Origin: Pseudomonas sp. R37(2017)
Lineage (GTDB): Bacteria > Pseudomonadota > Gammaproteobacteria > Pseudomonadales > Pseudomonadaceae
DNA length: 64,000 nt
NCBI RefSeq assembly: GCF_002113375.1
Contig: NZ_NEHO01000005.1
Location: 344,617-408,616, forward strand
Direction: 5' to 3'
Part shown: piece by piece, positions 1 through 9,474 of the stretch
Layout of the letters: the number at the start of each line of letters is the position of its first letter
How positions within the stretch are numbered: position 1 is the stretch's first letter
Notes under the pieces: generated by a model
Database searches by the model: none
Told to the model about the DNA's origin: nothing
The model's input: the letters and a program-made list of their open reading frames with translations, nothing else
Made by a program: the position numbers and the translations under genes

Positions 1-1
1 T

Positions 2-61
2 CGCACGCTTGCTCAGGGGGATAGCGTTTTCTTCATTCCGCTGAGCGAAGTCCTGAGCTGA
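2..61 (+). CDS. C-terminal end of an unidentified gene (partial)
   Basis: The second frame is open from the left edge of the window and encodes about 19 residues ending FFIPLSEVLS, followed by tandem stops (TGA then TAG) and, 20 bases later, a strong terminator. The open frame, double stop and terminator make this a plausible gene end. Too little is visible to name a family. The other two plus frames give no better candidate. Confidence 0.45.
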   Translation, partial: RTLAQGDSVFFIPLSEVLS

Positions 62-80
62 TAGTTTCAGCGGTCTTGTC

Positions 81-115
81 ACACAAAACCCGGTCGATTG
101 AACCGGGTTTTGTGT
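81..115. terminator. bidirectional intrinsic terminator
   Basis: Perfect 14-bp stem (ACACAAAACCCGGT and its complement) with a 7-base loop. A-rich and T-rich stem ends let it work on both strands. It sits between the gene ending at 61 and the convergent small gene at 125-322. Confidence 0.8.
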
Positions 116-124
116 TGATGCAAC

Positions 125-322
125 TCAATGAGCCAGAAGCAACGAAATAACCTGCTCGAATCGGCTGTTGGCGATCCAGCCAAGGAGGCCGAGGATCACC
201 GCCGTTCCTCCGGCGGAATAGGCAAGCCTGTGCTTGATGGTTTTGACGTCGCCCCGGACTTCGTCCATGTCCCTGCGGATGCTCTTGAGGTGTGTTTCCA
301 GCTCGGTGACGCGAGGTTCCAT
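125..322 (-). CDS. small coiled-coil protein with one C-terminal membrane segment
   Basis: A 65-residue protein. Residues 1-32 are charged and heptad-like (MEPRVTELETHLKSIRRDMD), consistent with a short coiled coil. Residues about 35-50 form one hydrophobic segment (AGGTAVILGLLGWIA), followed by a short amphipathic tail. A good Shine-Dalgarno (GGGAGAAG) stands before the ATG, which supports real translation. The layout resembles the small haemolysin XhlA-like or phage-accessory membrane proteins, but no family can be assigned. It is transcribed toward the terminator at 81-115. No phage genes are visible around it. Confidence 0.6.
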   Translation of the reverse strand: MEPRVTELETHLKSIRRDMDEVRGDVKTIKHRLAYSAGGTAVILGLLGWIANSRFEQVISLLLAH

Positions 323-451
323 ATCAACTTCTCCCGTGGCTTTTGTGCTGTTGCCGCATTCAGCTCGATGGCCTGACGCCCAAGGTCTCCCAATTAAGAT
401 TTGTGGTCAATTGAGCCGATTCCTCACGTTTTGTAAGAAAAATCCTGCCGT

Positions 452-470
452 GCAGGGATCGAATCCTTGC
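452..470. other. T-arm-like tRNA fragment (possible remnant)
   Basis: A 19-base stretch folds as a T-arm: a six-pair stem with one G-T pair around the loop ATCGAAT, close to the canonical TTCGAAT. There is no acceptor stem, anticodon arm or CCA beside it, so it is not a functional tRNA. It may be a chance match or the scar of an element that once inserted at a tRNA gene. Bases 323-612 hold no other gene. Confidence 0.2.
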
Positions 471-612
471 GTCTGGAAATAATTCGTTTTCTTACGACCT
501 TTGGCGGGAGCCTGCGGCTGGCTGTTCGATTGACCTGGGAAGCCGGTGGCGCACAGCGGCTGGTGGGCGAAACCTTGGCGGGAATCGCCGCTGTTACGGG
601 GCGGTGAAGTGT

Positions 613-1272
613 CTAGTCGTCAAGGCTGATGATTTGTTCGCGTACGGCAAACAGCACCAGGCCTGCTACATCATAAATCTGCAAGCGCTTCATGATCTGC
701 GAGCGGTGGGTTTCGATGGTCTTGACGCTTAACCCAAGGCCGTTGGCGATCTCGCGGGTAGATTTTCCGCGAACGATCAACCGCAGGATTTCCAGCTGAC
801 GCACCGTGAGGTTGTGTGAGTCGACAGGTTCGGGTTGATGCTTCTGGTTTCGGGTCAGCGCCTGATTGATCACCGTGTGGGCAATGGCCGGGCTCAGGTA
901 GCGTTCGTTGTTGCGCAAGGCTTCCAGCGCGTGTTCGAGTTCGGTCGCCGTGGTGTCCTTGAGCAGGTAGCCATGGGCCCCGAATTCCAGCGCCTGCATG
1001 ATGAGGGCCGGGTCGGTATGCATCGACAGGATCAGAACCTTGCTCTGCGGGCGCACTCGCTTGAGTTGCTGCAAGGCTTCGAGGCCGCCGGTCTGGCGCA
1101 TCGAAATATCCAGCAGAATGATATCGGGGGACAGATGCCCGACCATTTCGAGCAACTGCGAGCCGTCATTGGCCTCGCCGATGACGGCATAGCCGGGCAG
1201 ATCCATTACCAGGGCGCGCACGCCAGCCCTGATCAGCGAGTGGTCATCCACCAGTAGTAAATTACAAGTCAA
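613..1272 (-). CDS. NarL/FixJ-type response regulator
   Basis: A 219-residue two-component regulator. The receiver domain covers residues about 3-120: acidic pair DD at 9-10, phosphoacceptor Asp in IILLDIS near 55, and Lys in YLLKD near 105. A LuxR-type helix-turn-helix (LTVRQLEILRLIVRGKS...VKTIETHRSQIMKRL) covers about 150-210. The reading frame begins at an unusual TTG whose bases overlap the kinase stop (TTGA); AAGG lies seven bases upstream, and the receiver fold begins at once, so no later start is possible. Translational coupling to the kinase at 1269-2258 is therefore likely. The kinase should phosphorylate it. The stimulus and target genes are unknown. Confidence 0.9.
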   Translation of the reverse strand: MTCNLLLVDDHSLIRAGVRALVMDLPGYAVIGEANDGSQLLEMVGHLSPDIILLDISMRQTGGLEALQQLKRVRPQSKVLILSMHTDPALIMQALEFGAHGYLLKDTTATELEHALEALRNNERYLSPAIAHTVINQALTRNQKHQPEPVDSHNLTVRQLEILRLIVRGKSTREIANGLGLSVKTIETHRSQIMKRLQIYDVAGLVLFAVREQIISLDD

Positions 1273-2258
1273 TGCATAACCTTATTCGAACTGGCCCGTT
1301 CGAGCGCACGGGGCGCCCAGGGAAATAGAGCTTCGATTTGAGTGCCTTTGCCCGGCTCGCTGGTAACGGTCAGTGTTCCGCCCAGTTGATCGAGCCGTTC
1401 CGACATCCCGGCCATACCGCGTTGCCCTTCGCGACCCGGGTCGGTTACGGGCGCGAATCCCTGGCCATCATCGCTGATCTGCAGTTTCAGGCCTTGTGGC
1501 AGACGCTGCAGGCAGACCAGCAGGTTCTTGGCCTGGGCATGTCGCAAGATGTTGGTGACTGCTTCCTGGGTGATGCGGAAAGCTGCCACCGCCATTTCCT
1601 CTGGTATGCCGGTCAGGCGCTGCTGGCATTCCAGGCTCCAGTGCACCGGGGTGTTGGCCAGGGTCTTGAGCAGGTGCGCGCGCAGACTGGCTTCCAGGCC
1701 GAGGCTGGTCAACTGCCGGGGATTGAGAATGGCGGATACGTCACGAACTTTCGCCAGGGTTTCTTCCAGCGTGTCGCGCAGAATCGCGCATTGTCCCTGG
1801 AACTCTTCCGGCATCCGGCGTTTGAGCCAGTCGCTTTGCAGTTTGGCGGCGGTCAGTAATTGGCCGATGTCGTCATGCAATTCCCGGCTCAGGCGATGAC
1901 GCTCGTTTTCCTGAACCTGCAGCAGCCGGTCGGCCAGTTCCTGGGGCTGGAATTTGATGAATTTGCGCGAGAGGCTGTATTGCACGGCAACACTGGTCAG
2001 CGCCGCAATGTTGAGCACCAGCAAGGACAGGGGCAACGGAATGGCCAATACATAGACCAACAAACTGCCGAGCGTCGAGCAGGCACATAGCAACAGGGTG
2101 AATGTGCGTGCATTTTCTCGGGAGGGTGGCCACTTGGCAATTGACTTGAGGCTGGCGTGCATAGCGGATGGAGCCAATGGATGTTCGCTGCGGGCTGACC
2201 GGTCATGCTGGCTGACAGGCCCCTGTTTTTCATGTGGAGCGACTTCAATGGAGTGCAT
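1269..2258 (-). CDS. NarX-type sensor histidine kinase (HisKA_3)
   Basis: A 329-residue kinase. Residues about 50-95 contain two adjacent hydrophobic segments with almost no periplasmic loop, so the signal may be intramembrane or cytoplasmic. The HisKA_3 dimerisation helix carries the phospho-histidine at residue 128 (RELHDDIGQ). The HATPase domain has the N box (ITQEAVTNILRHAQA) and G box (ISDDGQGFAP, GMAGMSERL). The first 45 residues are hydrophilic and fit no domain; the ATG at 2258 lacks a clear Shine-Dalgarno, so a later start such as Met33 is possible. The gene overlaps the response regulator by four bases and forms a pair with it. Confidence 0.88.
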   Translation of the reverse strand: MHSIEVAPHEKQGPVSQHDRSARSEHPLAPSAMHASLKSIAKWPPSRENARTFTLLLCACSTLGSLLVYVLAIPLPLSLLVLNIAALTSVAVQYSLSRKFIKFQPQELADRLLQVQENERHRLSRELHDDIGQLLTAAKLQSDWLKRRMPEEFQGQCAILRDTLEETLAKVRDVSAILNPRQLTSLGLEASLRAHLLKTLANTPVHWSLECQQRLTGIPEEMAVAAFRITQEAVTNILRHAQAKNLLVCLQRLPQGLKLQISDDGQGFAPVTDPGREGQRGMAGMSERLDQLGGTLTVTSEPGKGTQIEALFPWAPRALERASSNKVMH

Positions 2259-2656
2259 TTTTTGTTGGAGAGTTCAGCTCCGCACTGGAGTGAGCTGAAT
2301 CCGGCTGCAACCACACTGCCATTAATTGGCGCCAACTAACAGGCGCCATAGTAGCACTTAAGATACCGTTGGTCGCGTTTGTATATGTGTCCAGAAAGTC
2401 AGGAATCCAGTCGTTTGGACGATGGTTCCATAATGGAAGAAGTTGGGTATTGCGACACAAAGTGCCGATTGTCCCTGGTTTTTTTGATGCCGGGCAAACC
2501 CTGACTAGAGAGCTGGCGCCCAATTGTGGAGGGGCAAAAGTGGGTGTTGAAAGATGTCGCTTATAGATATGAGGTAATCATATGCGACTTGTGCGCACTC
2601 AAGTTACAGCGGGGTATTGATAACCCAATCACGCCATACGGCTTGGTTGAGTCAGT
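2259..2656. other. 398-bp intergenic region upstream of the sensor kinase
   Basis: I see no convincing gene. The stretch must hold the promoter of the kinase/regulator pair (minus strand) and the 3' end of the HPt-like gene. A perfect 10-bp palindrome TTGGCGCCAA lies at 2326-2335, followed by a second GGCGCC at 2342, a possible regulator site. Short frames here lack ribosome sites. Confidence 0.5.
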
Positions 2657-3127
2657 TCAGGGCTGGCGTTCCGCACAGGACACGAGTGTGAACGGCCTGG
2701 AATTGACCGGTGGTTGAAATCGGCCTTGCCCGACCTGAAAGGCAAAGGCTTCGATCAGCGTGACCTGCTCGCTGTCGTCGAGACTGAGTTGCCCGGTGGT
2801 CTGGTCGATGAGTTCCAGTTGCCAGGCGATCAGGGTCAGGCAGTCTTTCAGTGCGTAAAGCGCCTCGTCGTGCAGGCTCATGGTGTTCTGTGCGTGGTTC
2901 AGCAGGCCATGAATATGCAGCGAGAATTCGGACACGGCCGCCAACGCCAGGGCATCGGCCTTGGTGGCCAGCTTGAGCAGTGTGCTGAGCAGGCAGTCGA
3001 TGGCGTCCTTGTCATTGCTGATCAGTTGCAGATGACTCAGGCATTCCTCGGTTTTAGCCAGGAGTGTTTCAGCCTCGACGAGGAACTCCGGGAGCCGCAG
3101 GGCCCACTCGTTACGGTCGTTCTGCAT
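2657..3127 (-). CDS. HPt-like four-helix protein, probably degenerate
   Basis: A 156-residue, mainly helical protein. Residues about 35-85 align loosely with a histidine-phosphotransfer domain, but where the motif HTLKG should lie the sequence reads STLLKLATKAD, so the usual phospho-histidine appears replaced by Ser. The ATG at 3127 is preferred over an upstream in-frame GTG because GGAG lies six bases before it. The gene lies head-to-head with cheV across 462 bp, which suggests a role in chemotaxis or c-di-GMP signalling, perhaps as a phosphorylation-independent binding module. That role is inference from fold and position. The alternative is an unrelated helical-bundle protein of unknown function. 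Confidence 0.5.
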   Translation of the reverse strand: MQNDRNEWALRLPEFLVEAETLLAKTEECLSHLQLISNDKDAIDCLLSTLLKLATKADALALAAVSEFSLHIHGLLNHAQNTMSLHDEALYALKDCLTLIAWQLELIDQTTGQLSLDDSEQVTLIEAFAFQVGQGRFQPPVNSRPFTLVSCAERQP

Positions 3128-3589
3128 ACTTATCTCCACAACGTCATGTCAAATGAGGGGATATCGTGTGTGTCGACGAGGGTGGTCGGGACCCCGGCAT
3201 TGCCGAGTCGTCGGGTGAACCAGTTTCGGCTGGCCCGCAGGCAGGCAGGGGAACACGAGAGGGTGGTTGGCCACTTACTTGCGATCGCACACAAAACCTG
3301 ACTCCGTTCATGCAATGAGAATGGCGTCACATTAATGGCTATTGGATATTGCGAATATCAGGTTGCACCTGATTGTTGATAGGGGAATCCCTTAGGCAAC
3401 GGAACCTATCACGTGAACTGTGGTCGCGTGGCGCAGAAGTGCAGCAGATGTAATCACAGCGCCAGTAAAGCATGATGTTAATGTGACATCAATGCCCGGT
3501 CGTGGCATTTTGGAGGGGGTCAAGCTTCGGCCAAAACAGCCGATAACCTTCTTCAAGTGAATTCATCCGAACAAGACCAGGAGTCATTG
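3128..3589. other. divergent promoter region between the HPt-like gene and cheV
   Basis: No gene is convincing here. Short dyads are visible: GATATT..AATATC (about 3344-3358), ATCAGGT..ACCTGAT (about 3357-3373) and GATGT..ACATC near 3475-3490. The first two overlap and could be a regulator site or RNA hairpins. In-frame codons upstream of cheV from 3557 are judged untranslated because the strong ribosome site lies at the later ATG. Confidence 0.45.
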
Positions 3590-4525
3590 ATGGCCGGCAT
3601 TCTCGACACGGTAGACCAACGCACGCAACTGGTGGGTGAGAATCGCCTGGAAATTCTCATGTTCCGGCTCGCCGGACGGCAATTGTTCGCGATCAACGTC
3701 TTCAAGGTACAGGAAGTATTGCAACTGCCAAAGTTGACGCTGATGCCGCAGCGCCATCCTTTTGTGTGCGGCGTGGTCAACCTGCGTGGCCAGACCCTGC
3801 CGGTGATCGACCTGTCCCAGGCCATTGGCATGCGCCCGCTGGTGCCGGGGCCGGACAGCACGATTATCGTCACCGAGTACAACCGTTCGGTTCAGGCCTT
3901 CCTGGTCGGTGGCGTGGACCGGATCGTCAACATGAACTGGGAAGCCATCCTGCCGCCACCGGGCAGTGCCGGCCGCCAGCACTACCTGACGGCTATCAGC
4001 AAAGTCGATGAACAACTGGTGGAAATCATCGACGTCGAAAAGGTCTTGGCCGAGATTGTCCCGTACAACGCCAAAGTCTCCCGCGACAAGCTTGAAGACC
4101 CTGTACTGGAACGCGCCCGTGGCCGTGAAGTGCTGCTGGTGGACGACTCGAACGTGGCACTGGCGCAGTTGCGCGATACCCTGGGGCAGTTGGGCGTGAA
4201 GATGCACATCGCCAGCGACGGATTGAAGGCCTTGAACCTGCTCAAGGCCTGGGCCGACACTGGCGTGGACATGACTGAAAAACTGCTGATGGTTTTCACC
4301 GATGCGGAAATGCCGGAGATGGATGGTTATCGCCTGACCACCGAAATTCGCAATGATCCACGCCTGCGCGGCCTGTACGTGGTACTGCACACCTCGTTGT
4401 CCGGCAGCTTCAACGATTCGATGGTCAAAAAGGTCGGCTGCGACAATTTCCTTTCCAAATTCCAGCCGGACAAACTCGTCGACGTGGTACGTCAGCGCCT
4501 GATGCTTGACGAAGTGCCGGCCTAA
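3590..4525 (+). CDS. cheV: chemotaxis coupling protein CheV
   Basis: A 311-residue protein with an N-terminal CheW-like domain (about 15-165; QLFAINVFKVQEVL, VNLRGQTLPVIDL) fused to a receiver domain (about 178-305). The receiver shows LLVDDS, the acceptor Asp in VFTDAEMPEMDGY and the Lys in FLSKFQ. CheV couples chemoreceptors to the CheA kinase, and phosphorylation of its receiver is thought to tune adaptation. The start at 3590 was chosen because AGGAG lies seven bases before it and family members begin MAGILD; the frame stays open upstream to 3557. The gene stands alone, followed by a REPIN, with the HPt-like gene divergent. Confidence 0.93.
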   Translation: MAGILDTVDQRTQLVGENRLEILMFRLAGRQLFAINVFKVQEVLQLPKLTLMPQRHPFVCGVVNLRGQTLPVIDLSQAIGMRPLVPGPDSTIIVTEYNRSVQAFLVGGVDRIVNMNWEAILPPPGSAGRQHYLTAISKVDEQLVEIIDVEKVLAEIVPYNAKVSRDKLEDPVLERARGREVLLVDDSNVALAQLRDTLGQLGVKMHIASDGLKALNLLKAWADTGVDMTEKLLMVFTDAEMPEMDGYRLTTEIRNDPRLRGLYVVLHTSLSGSFNDSMVKKVGCDNFLSKFQPDKLVDVVRQRLMLDEVPA

Positions 4526-4534
4526 GCGGTCTTC

Positions 4535-4636
4535 CTGTAGGAGCGAGCATGCTCGCGATGAAGGTACAGGCACCGCGGGGTGTCAGGTAGCCAGCGTCAT
4601 CGTTGACGACCCTCGCGAGCATGCTCGCTCCTACAG
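4535..4636. repeat. REPIN (inverted pair of REP sequences)
   Basis: GTAGGAGCGAGCATGCTCGCG at the left and its inverted copy at the right enclose about 55 bases that include CACCGCGGGGTGTCAGG. This is the typical paired palindrome mobilised by RAYT transposases. The internal spacer closely matches, in the opposite orientation, that of the REPIN at 45897-46012. It may also act as a transcript 3' stabiliser after cheV. Confidence 0.9.
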
Positions 4637-4705
4637 GCTTTTTGCACTTTGATTCGCTGACCAAGCTCGTATAGGGTGGAGTTTTTGCCTACCAGGGAGC
4701 TGGCC

Positions 4706-5512
4706 ATGTTGCGTCTGAGCGCGCTGTATCGTTATCCATTGAAGTCCGCCAAGGGAGAGACGCTTCAACAGAGTGGTCTCGATAAACTCGGGCTGGACGG
4801 CGATCGCCGCTGGATGCTGGTGGATGAGGCCAGCGGTCGTTTCCTGACCCAGCGTGCGGTGGCGCAGATGAGCCAGTTGTCGGCGCTGTGGAACGCCGAA
4901 GGTGGCTTGACCCTCGGCGCGCCCGGCCATTCGTCGATCGACATTGCCTTGCCCGGTAGCGATGCACAACTGCGTGGCGTGACCATCTGGCGCGATACCT
5001 TGCGAGTCCCCGATGCAGGCGACGAAGCCGGGGCCTGGGTCAGCCAGTTCATTGGAAAGCCGACGCGTCTGGTGCAAGTGCCGCTTGATCGGGCGCGAAT
5101 GACCGAAGCCGGGTACGGCAATGATGACGATCAGGTGGCGTTCGCCGATGGCTTTCCGCTGTTGCTGATTGGCCAGGCCTCCCTCGAGGACTTGTCGCAA
5201 CGGGTCGGGCGCCCGTTGGAGATGCTGCGATTCCGGCCAAACCTGGTGATCGAAGGCAGTGAAGCCTTCGCCGAGGACAGCTGGAAGCGTATCCGCATCG
5301 GCGAGGTCGAGTTCCGCGTGGTCAAGTCCTGTTCACGTTGCATCCTGACCACCATCGACCCGCAAACCGGGGAGCGCAGCGACGATCGCGAACCCTTGGC
5401 CACCTTGCAGAAATACCGCTCGCAGGCCGACGGTGCAATGTTCGGCCAGAACCTGGTCAACGACGGCAACGGGCGACTCGAAGTCGGCATGCCGGTGGAG
5501 ATCCTCGAGTAA
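4706..5512 (+). CDS. MOSC-domain protein (YcbX-like)
   Basis: A 268-residue protein. The N-terminal MOSC_N barrel covers about 1-115 (LYRYPLKSAKG...GLDGDRRWMLVD) and the MOSC domain about 120-265. The conserved molybdenum-ligand cysteine is seen in VVKSCSRCILTTIDP, followed by the family's QADGAMFGQNLV block. Relatives bind molybdenum cofactor and reduce N-hydroxylated compounds with a partner reductase, or act as sulfur carriers. YcbX of E. coli has an added ferredoxin domain, which is absent here. The ATG at 4706 follows a GGGAG ribosome site; an upstream in-frame GTG at 4676 lacks one. The gene ends at the terminator at 5527-5560. Confidence 0.85.
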   Translation: MLRLSALYRYPLKSAKGETLQQSGLDKLGLDGDRRWMLVDEASGRFLTQRAVAQMSQLSALWNAEGGLTLGAPGHSSIDIALPGSDAQLRGVTIWRDTLRVPDAGDEAGAWVSQFIGKPTRLVQVPLDRARMTEAGYGNDDDQVAFADGFPLLLIGQASLEDLSQRVGRPLEMLRFRPNLVIEGSEAFAEDSWKRIRIGEVEFRVVKSCSRCILTTIDPQTGERSDDREPLATLQKYRSQADGAMFGQNLVNDGNGRLEVGMPVEILE

Positions 5513-5526
5513 TCTTGCGCAGAATG

Positions 5527-5560
5527 AAAAATGCCCGTGTCGAAAAACACGGGCATTTTT
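5527..5560. terminator. bidirectional intrinsic terminator
   Basis: Perfect 14-bp stem AAAAATGCCCGTGT with a six-base loop and A/T tracts at both ends. It separates the convergent MOSC and ppnP genes. Confidence 0.9.
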
Positions 5561-5582
5561 CATTGCGGTGAAGCCCGCGGGT

Positions 5583-5867
5583 TTAGCCGCGGTATTCGCA
5601 CAGGTAAGCGGTGTCGACGGCGACTTTCAGCTGGAACTTGCTGTTGGCCGGTACGTTGAACTGGCTGCCGGCGGCGAAGGTTTCCCAGTCGCTGCTGTCT
5701 GGCAGTTTGACGGTCAATGCGCCGCTGACCACGTGCATGATTTCACGCTGGCTGGTGCCGAATTCGTATTCGCCCGGAGCCATGACGCCGATGGTCGCTG
5801 GACCTTCTGTGGTGCCAAAGGCGATCGACTTGACGGTGCCGTCGAAGTACTCGTTGACTTTAAACAT
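5583..5867 (-). CDS. ppnP: pyrimidine/purine nucleoside phosphorylase PpnP
   Basis: A 94-residue single cupin of the DUF1255/YaiE family, now known as PpnP, which phosphorolyses a wide range of nucleosides to base and ribose-1-phosphate. Family signatures are [16 protein letters not shown] at the N-terminus, [18 protein letters not shown] and the cupin strand [16 protein letters not shown]. Full family length. The start at 5867 has GAGGAA upstream; an in-frame extension to 5912 is rejected for lack of a ribosome site. It is a monocistronic gene bounded downstream by a terminator. Confidence 0.92.
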   Translation of the reverse strand: MFKVNEYFDGTVKSIAFGTTEGPATIGVMAPGEYEFGTSQREIMHVVSGALTVKLPDSSDWETFAAGSQFNVPANSKFQLKVAVDTAYLCEYRG

Positions 5868-5936
5868 GGGCGATTCCTCGAAAAGGGCTAAAAAGGGCCG
5901 GCCAGTATGCACAAGGCCCTCGGCGACGTCACCTGT

Positions 5937-6479
5937 CTAAAGCGGCAGAACCAGCGGCAGCAGGCGTGCGGTATTGCGCGCATCTTCCAGTGCCCGGTGT
6001 TGCTGGCCGGTGAACTGCAGGCCGGCCAATTGCAACGCGCCGTTCAATCCCAGCGGGCGCTCCAGGCGTCGGGCCTTGGCAAAACGCTGTTTGAGGTTCA
6101 TGTGTGGCACGTTGCTCAGCATGCTGGCGAGTCCCAGTTGCTGCCAATCCTGAAGCAGTTGTTTGCGATCGTAATCGCCCCAACTGGCCCAGCCTTCAAG
6201 TCGCGTGTGGTGATGGCTTAGCCAGCGTTCAAACGCCGGCCAGACTTCGCCCAGCGGTTGCGCGGCATCGATGTTGGCCTGGCTGATGTGCGTCAGCTCG
6301 CGGCAAAACGGCGTCAGCAACGGCCGCCGCAACGGGCGGACGAAGCGCTGGAAGTGGTCCTGCTCGCGTCCCTTGCGGTCCACCAGGGTGGCGCCGATTT
6401 CAATGATTTCCATATCCGTTACGGGCCAACCACCCTCATCGGTGGTGGCCTCCAGATCAATGACCAGCCAGTGAGGCAT
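5937..6479 (-). CDS. DEDDh-type 3'-5' exonuclease
   Basis: A 180-residue exonuclease of the DnaQ/ERI-1 superfamily. ExoI motif: VIDLEATTDEGG (D8, E10). ExoII: the Asp of SWGDYDRKQL near residue 102. ExoIII: HRALEDARNTARL, with the H-x4-D pair near 160-165. All four acidic catalytic positions and the His are intact. The closest architecture is the ERI-1-like 'inhibitor of KinA' type exonuclease group, which trims structured RNA or single strands; the substrate here is unknown. It lies 53 bp beyond the palindrome that ends the atu operon and is probably transcribed on its own. Confidence 0.87.
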   Translation of the reverse strand: MPHWLVIDLEATTDEGGWPVTDMEIIEIGATLVDRKGREQDHFQRFVRPLRRPLLTPFCRELTHISQANIDAAQPLGEVWPAFERWLSHHHTRLEGWASWGDYDRKQLLQDWQQLGLASMLSNVPHMNLKQRFAKARRLERPLGLNGALQLAGLQFTGQQHRALEDARNTARLLPLVLPL

Positions 6480-6544
6480 TGCAGGTTTCCTGGTATCCGC
6501 GTCCTGTAGGGTTTGAGCGTAGCCAAACCCGGCGGTTCCGCCTA

Positions 6545-6592
6545 GTGGCCTGTGTGGCTGATTCGAGTACTCGAATCAGCCACACAGGCCAC
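6545..6592. terminator. perfect 48-bp palindrome, probable atuF/atu-operon terminator
   Basis: Bases 6545-6592 form a perfect palindrome: 24-bp arms meeting at GAGT|ACTC with no spacer. It begins six bases after the atuF stop, where a terminator is expected, but has no T tract on the minus strand. It could stop transcription, protect the mRNA end or be bound by a protein. Confidence 0.7.
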
Positions 6593-6597
6593 CAGGC

Positions 6598-8559
<1,962 letters not shown>

Positions 8560-8599
8560 GGGCTGTTCCCTTGGGTTTTGCGGTGAATGTGATGGCCTC

Positions 8600-8671
8600 T
8601 TCGCGAGCAGGCTCGCTCCCACAGGTTTATGAACGGCATAAATCCAGTGTAGGAGCGAGCCTGCTCGCGAT
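8600..8671. repeat. REPIN inside the atu operon
   Basis: An inverted pair of REP cores (TCGCGAGCAGGCTCGCTCC and GGAGCGAGCCTGCTCGCGA) with a short spacer, placed between atuE and atuF. It interrupts an otherwise tightly packed operon and may alter the relative levels of the two mRNA segments. Confidence 0.9.
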
Positions 8672-8676
8672 GCTTT

Positions 8677-9474
8677 TCATGAAGCCCACCCCGGTTTGCG
8701 TTTTTGCACGAAGGCCAATGTTCCCTCGACGCCTTCGGCTCCGCTCACCGCTTCGCTGAACCATTCGGCAGCCTGATCCAGCAGGGCGTTCGACGGTTCT
8801 CCGGCACTCGCCAGCAAGAGCTTTTTGGTCGCCGCATTCGCCCCCGGCGCACAGCACAACACATGGGCCAGCACCTCATCGAGACGCTCGGCCAGGGCCT
8901 GGGGATCATGCTCGACAAAATGCACCAGTCCCATGCGTCGAGCCTGGTGGCCATCAAAACGAGCCGCCGTCAGGGCCAGCCTTCGAGTCTCGGTCAGGCC
9001 GATGCGTTGCACCACGAACGGTGCGATTTGCGCTGGCAGCAGGCCGAGGCTGGTTTCCGGCAGGCCGAATTGCGCCTGATGATCGGCCAGGGCGATATCG
9101 CTGACACAGGCCAGGCCGAGGCCACCGCCGAGCACCGCCCCCTGCAGCACAGTGATCACTACTTGCGGCGCGTGTTGCACTTCTTGCAGCAGTACACCGA
9201 ACACTCGATTCGTGTCGCGGTGTGCACTCGTACCCTGAGCGTGGGCACTGGCCATGTCCTTGATGTCGCCGCCGGCACAGAAGTGCCCGCCGACGCCGCC
9301 GATCACCAGTGCGCGAACCCCTGGTTTATCGCGTACCGCAGCCAGCACCGAGCGCAATTCGGCGACCATCTGCAGGCTCATCGCATTTCGGCATTCCGGA
9401 CGGTTGAGGGTGATGTGCAACACGCCGTTGTGCAGTTCCAGCAGCAAGGTCTGGCAATCGGGCAGGCTGTTCAT
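8677..9474 (-). CDS. atuE: isohexenylglutaconyl-CoA hydratase (enoyl-CoA hydratase family)
   Basis: A 265-residue crotonase-fold protein. Signatures are LNRPECRNAMSLQM, the oxyanion segment VRALVIGGVGGHFCAGGDIKDM, and the second active-site segment LQGAVLGGGLGLACVSDIALA with FGLPETSLGLLPAQ. In the Atu pathway AtuE hydrates isohexenylglutaconyl-CoA to 3-hydroxy-3-isohexenylglutaryl-CoA, which a lyase then cleaves. The assignment rests on crotonase fold plus position between atuD and atuF. The start at 9474 overlaps the atuD stop (ATGA), so translation is coupled. A longer upstream frame belongs to atuD coding in another frame. Confidence 0.86.
   Translation of the reverse strand: MNSLPDCQTLLLELHNGVLHITLNRPECRNAMSLQMVAELRSVLAAVRDKPGVRALVIGGVGGHFCAGGDIKDMASAHAQGTSAHRDTNRVFGVLLQEVQHAPQVVITVLQGAVLGGGLGLACVSDIALADHQAQFGLPETSLGLLPAQIAPFVVQRIGLTETRRLALTAARFDGHQARRMGLVHFVEHDPQALAERLDEVLAHVLCCAPGANAATKKLLLASAGEPSNALLDQAAEWFSEAVSGAEGVEGTLAFVQKRKPGWAS

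Noticed and set aside
4535..4636. CRISPR array formed by the repeated GAGCGAGC..GCTCGCTC units
   Set aside because: Copies are scattered, inverted in pairs and palindromic; this is REP/REPIN architecture, with no regular spacers or cas genes.
8560..8622. N-terminal extension of AtuF reading into a REP sequence
   Set aside because: The family start (MPGFKK) is at 8559; unlike fpvD, a good internal ATG exists, so the REP-coded part need not be translated.
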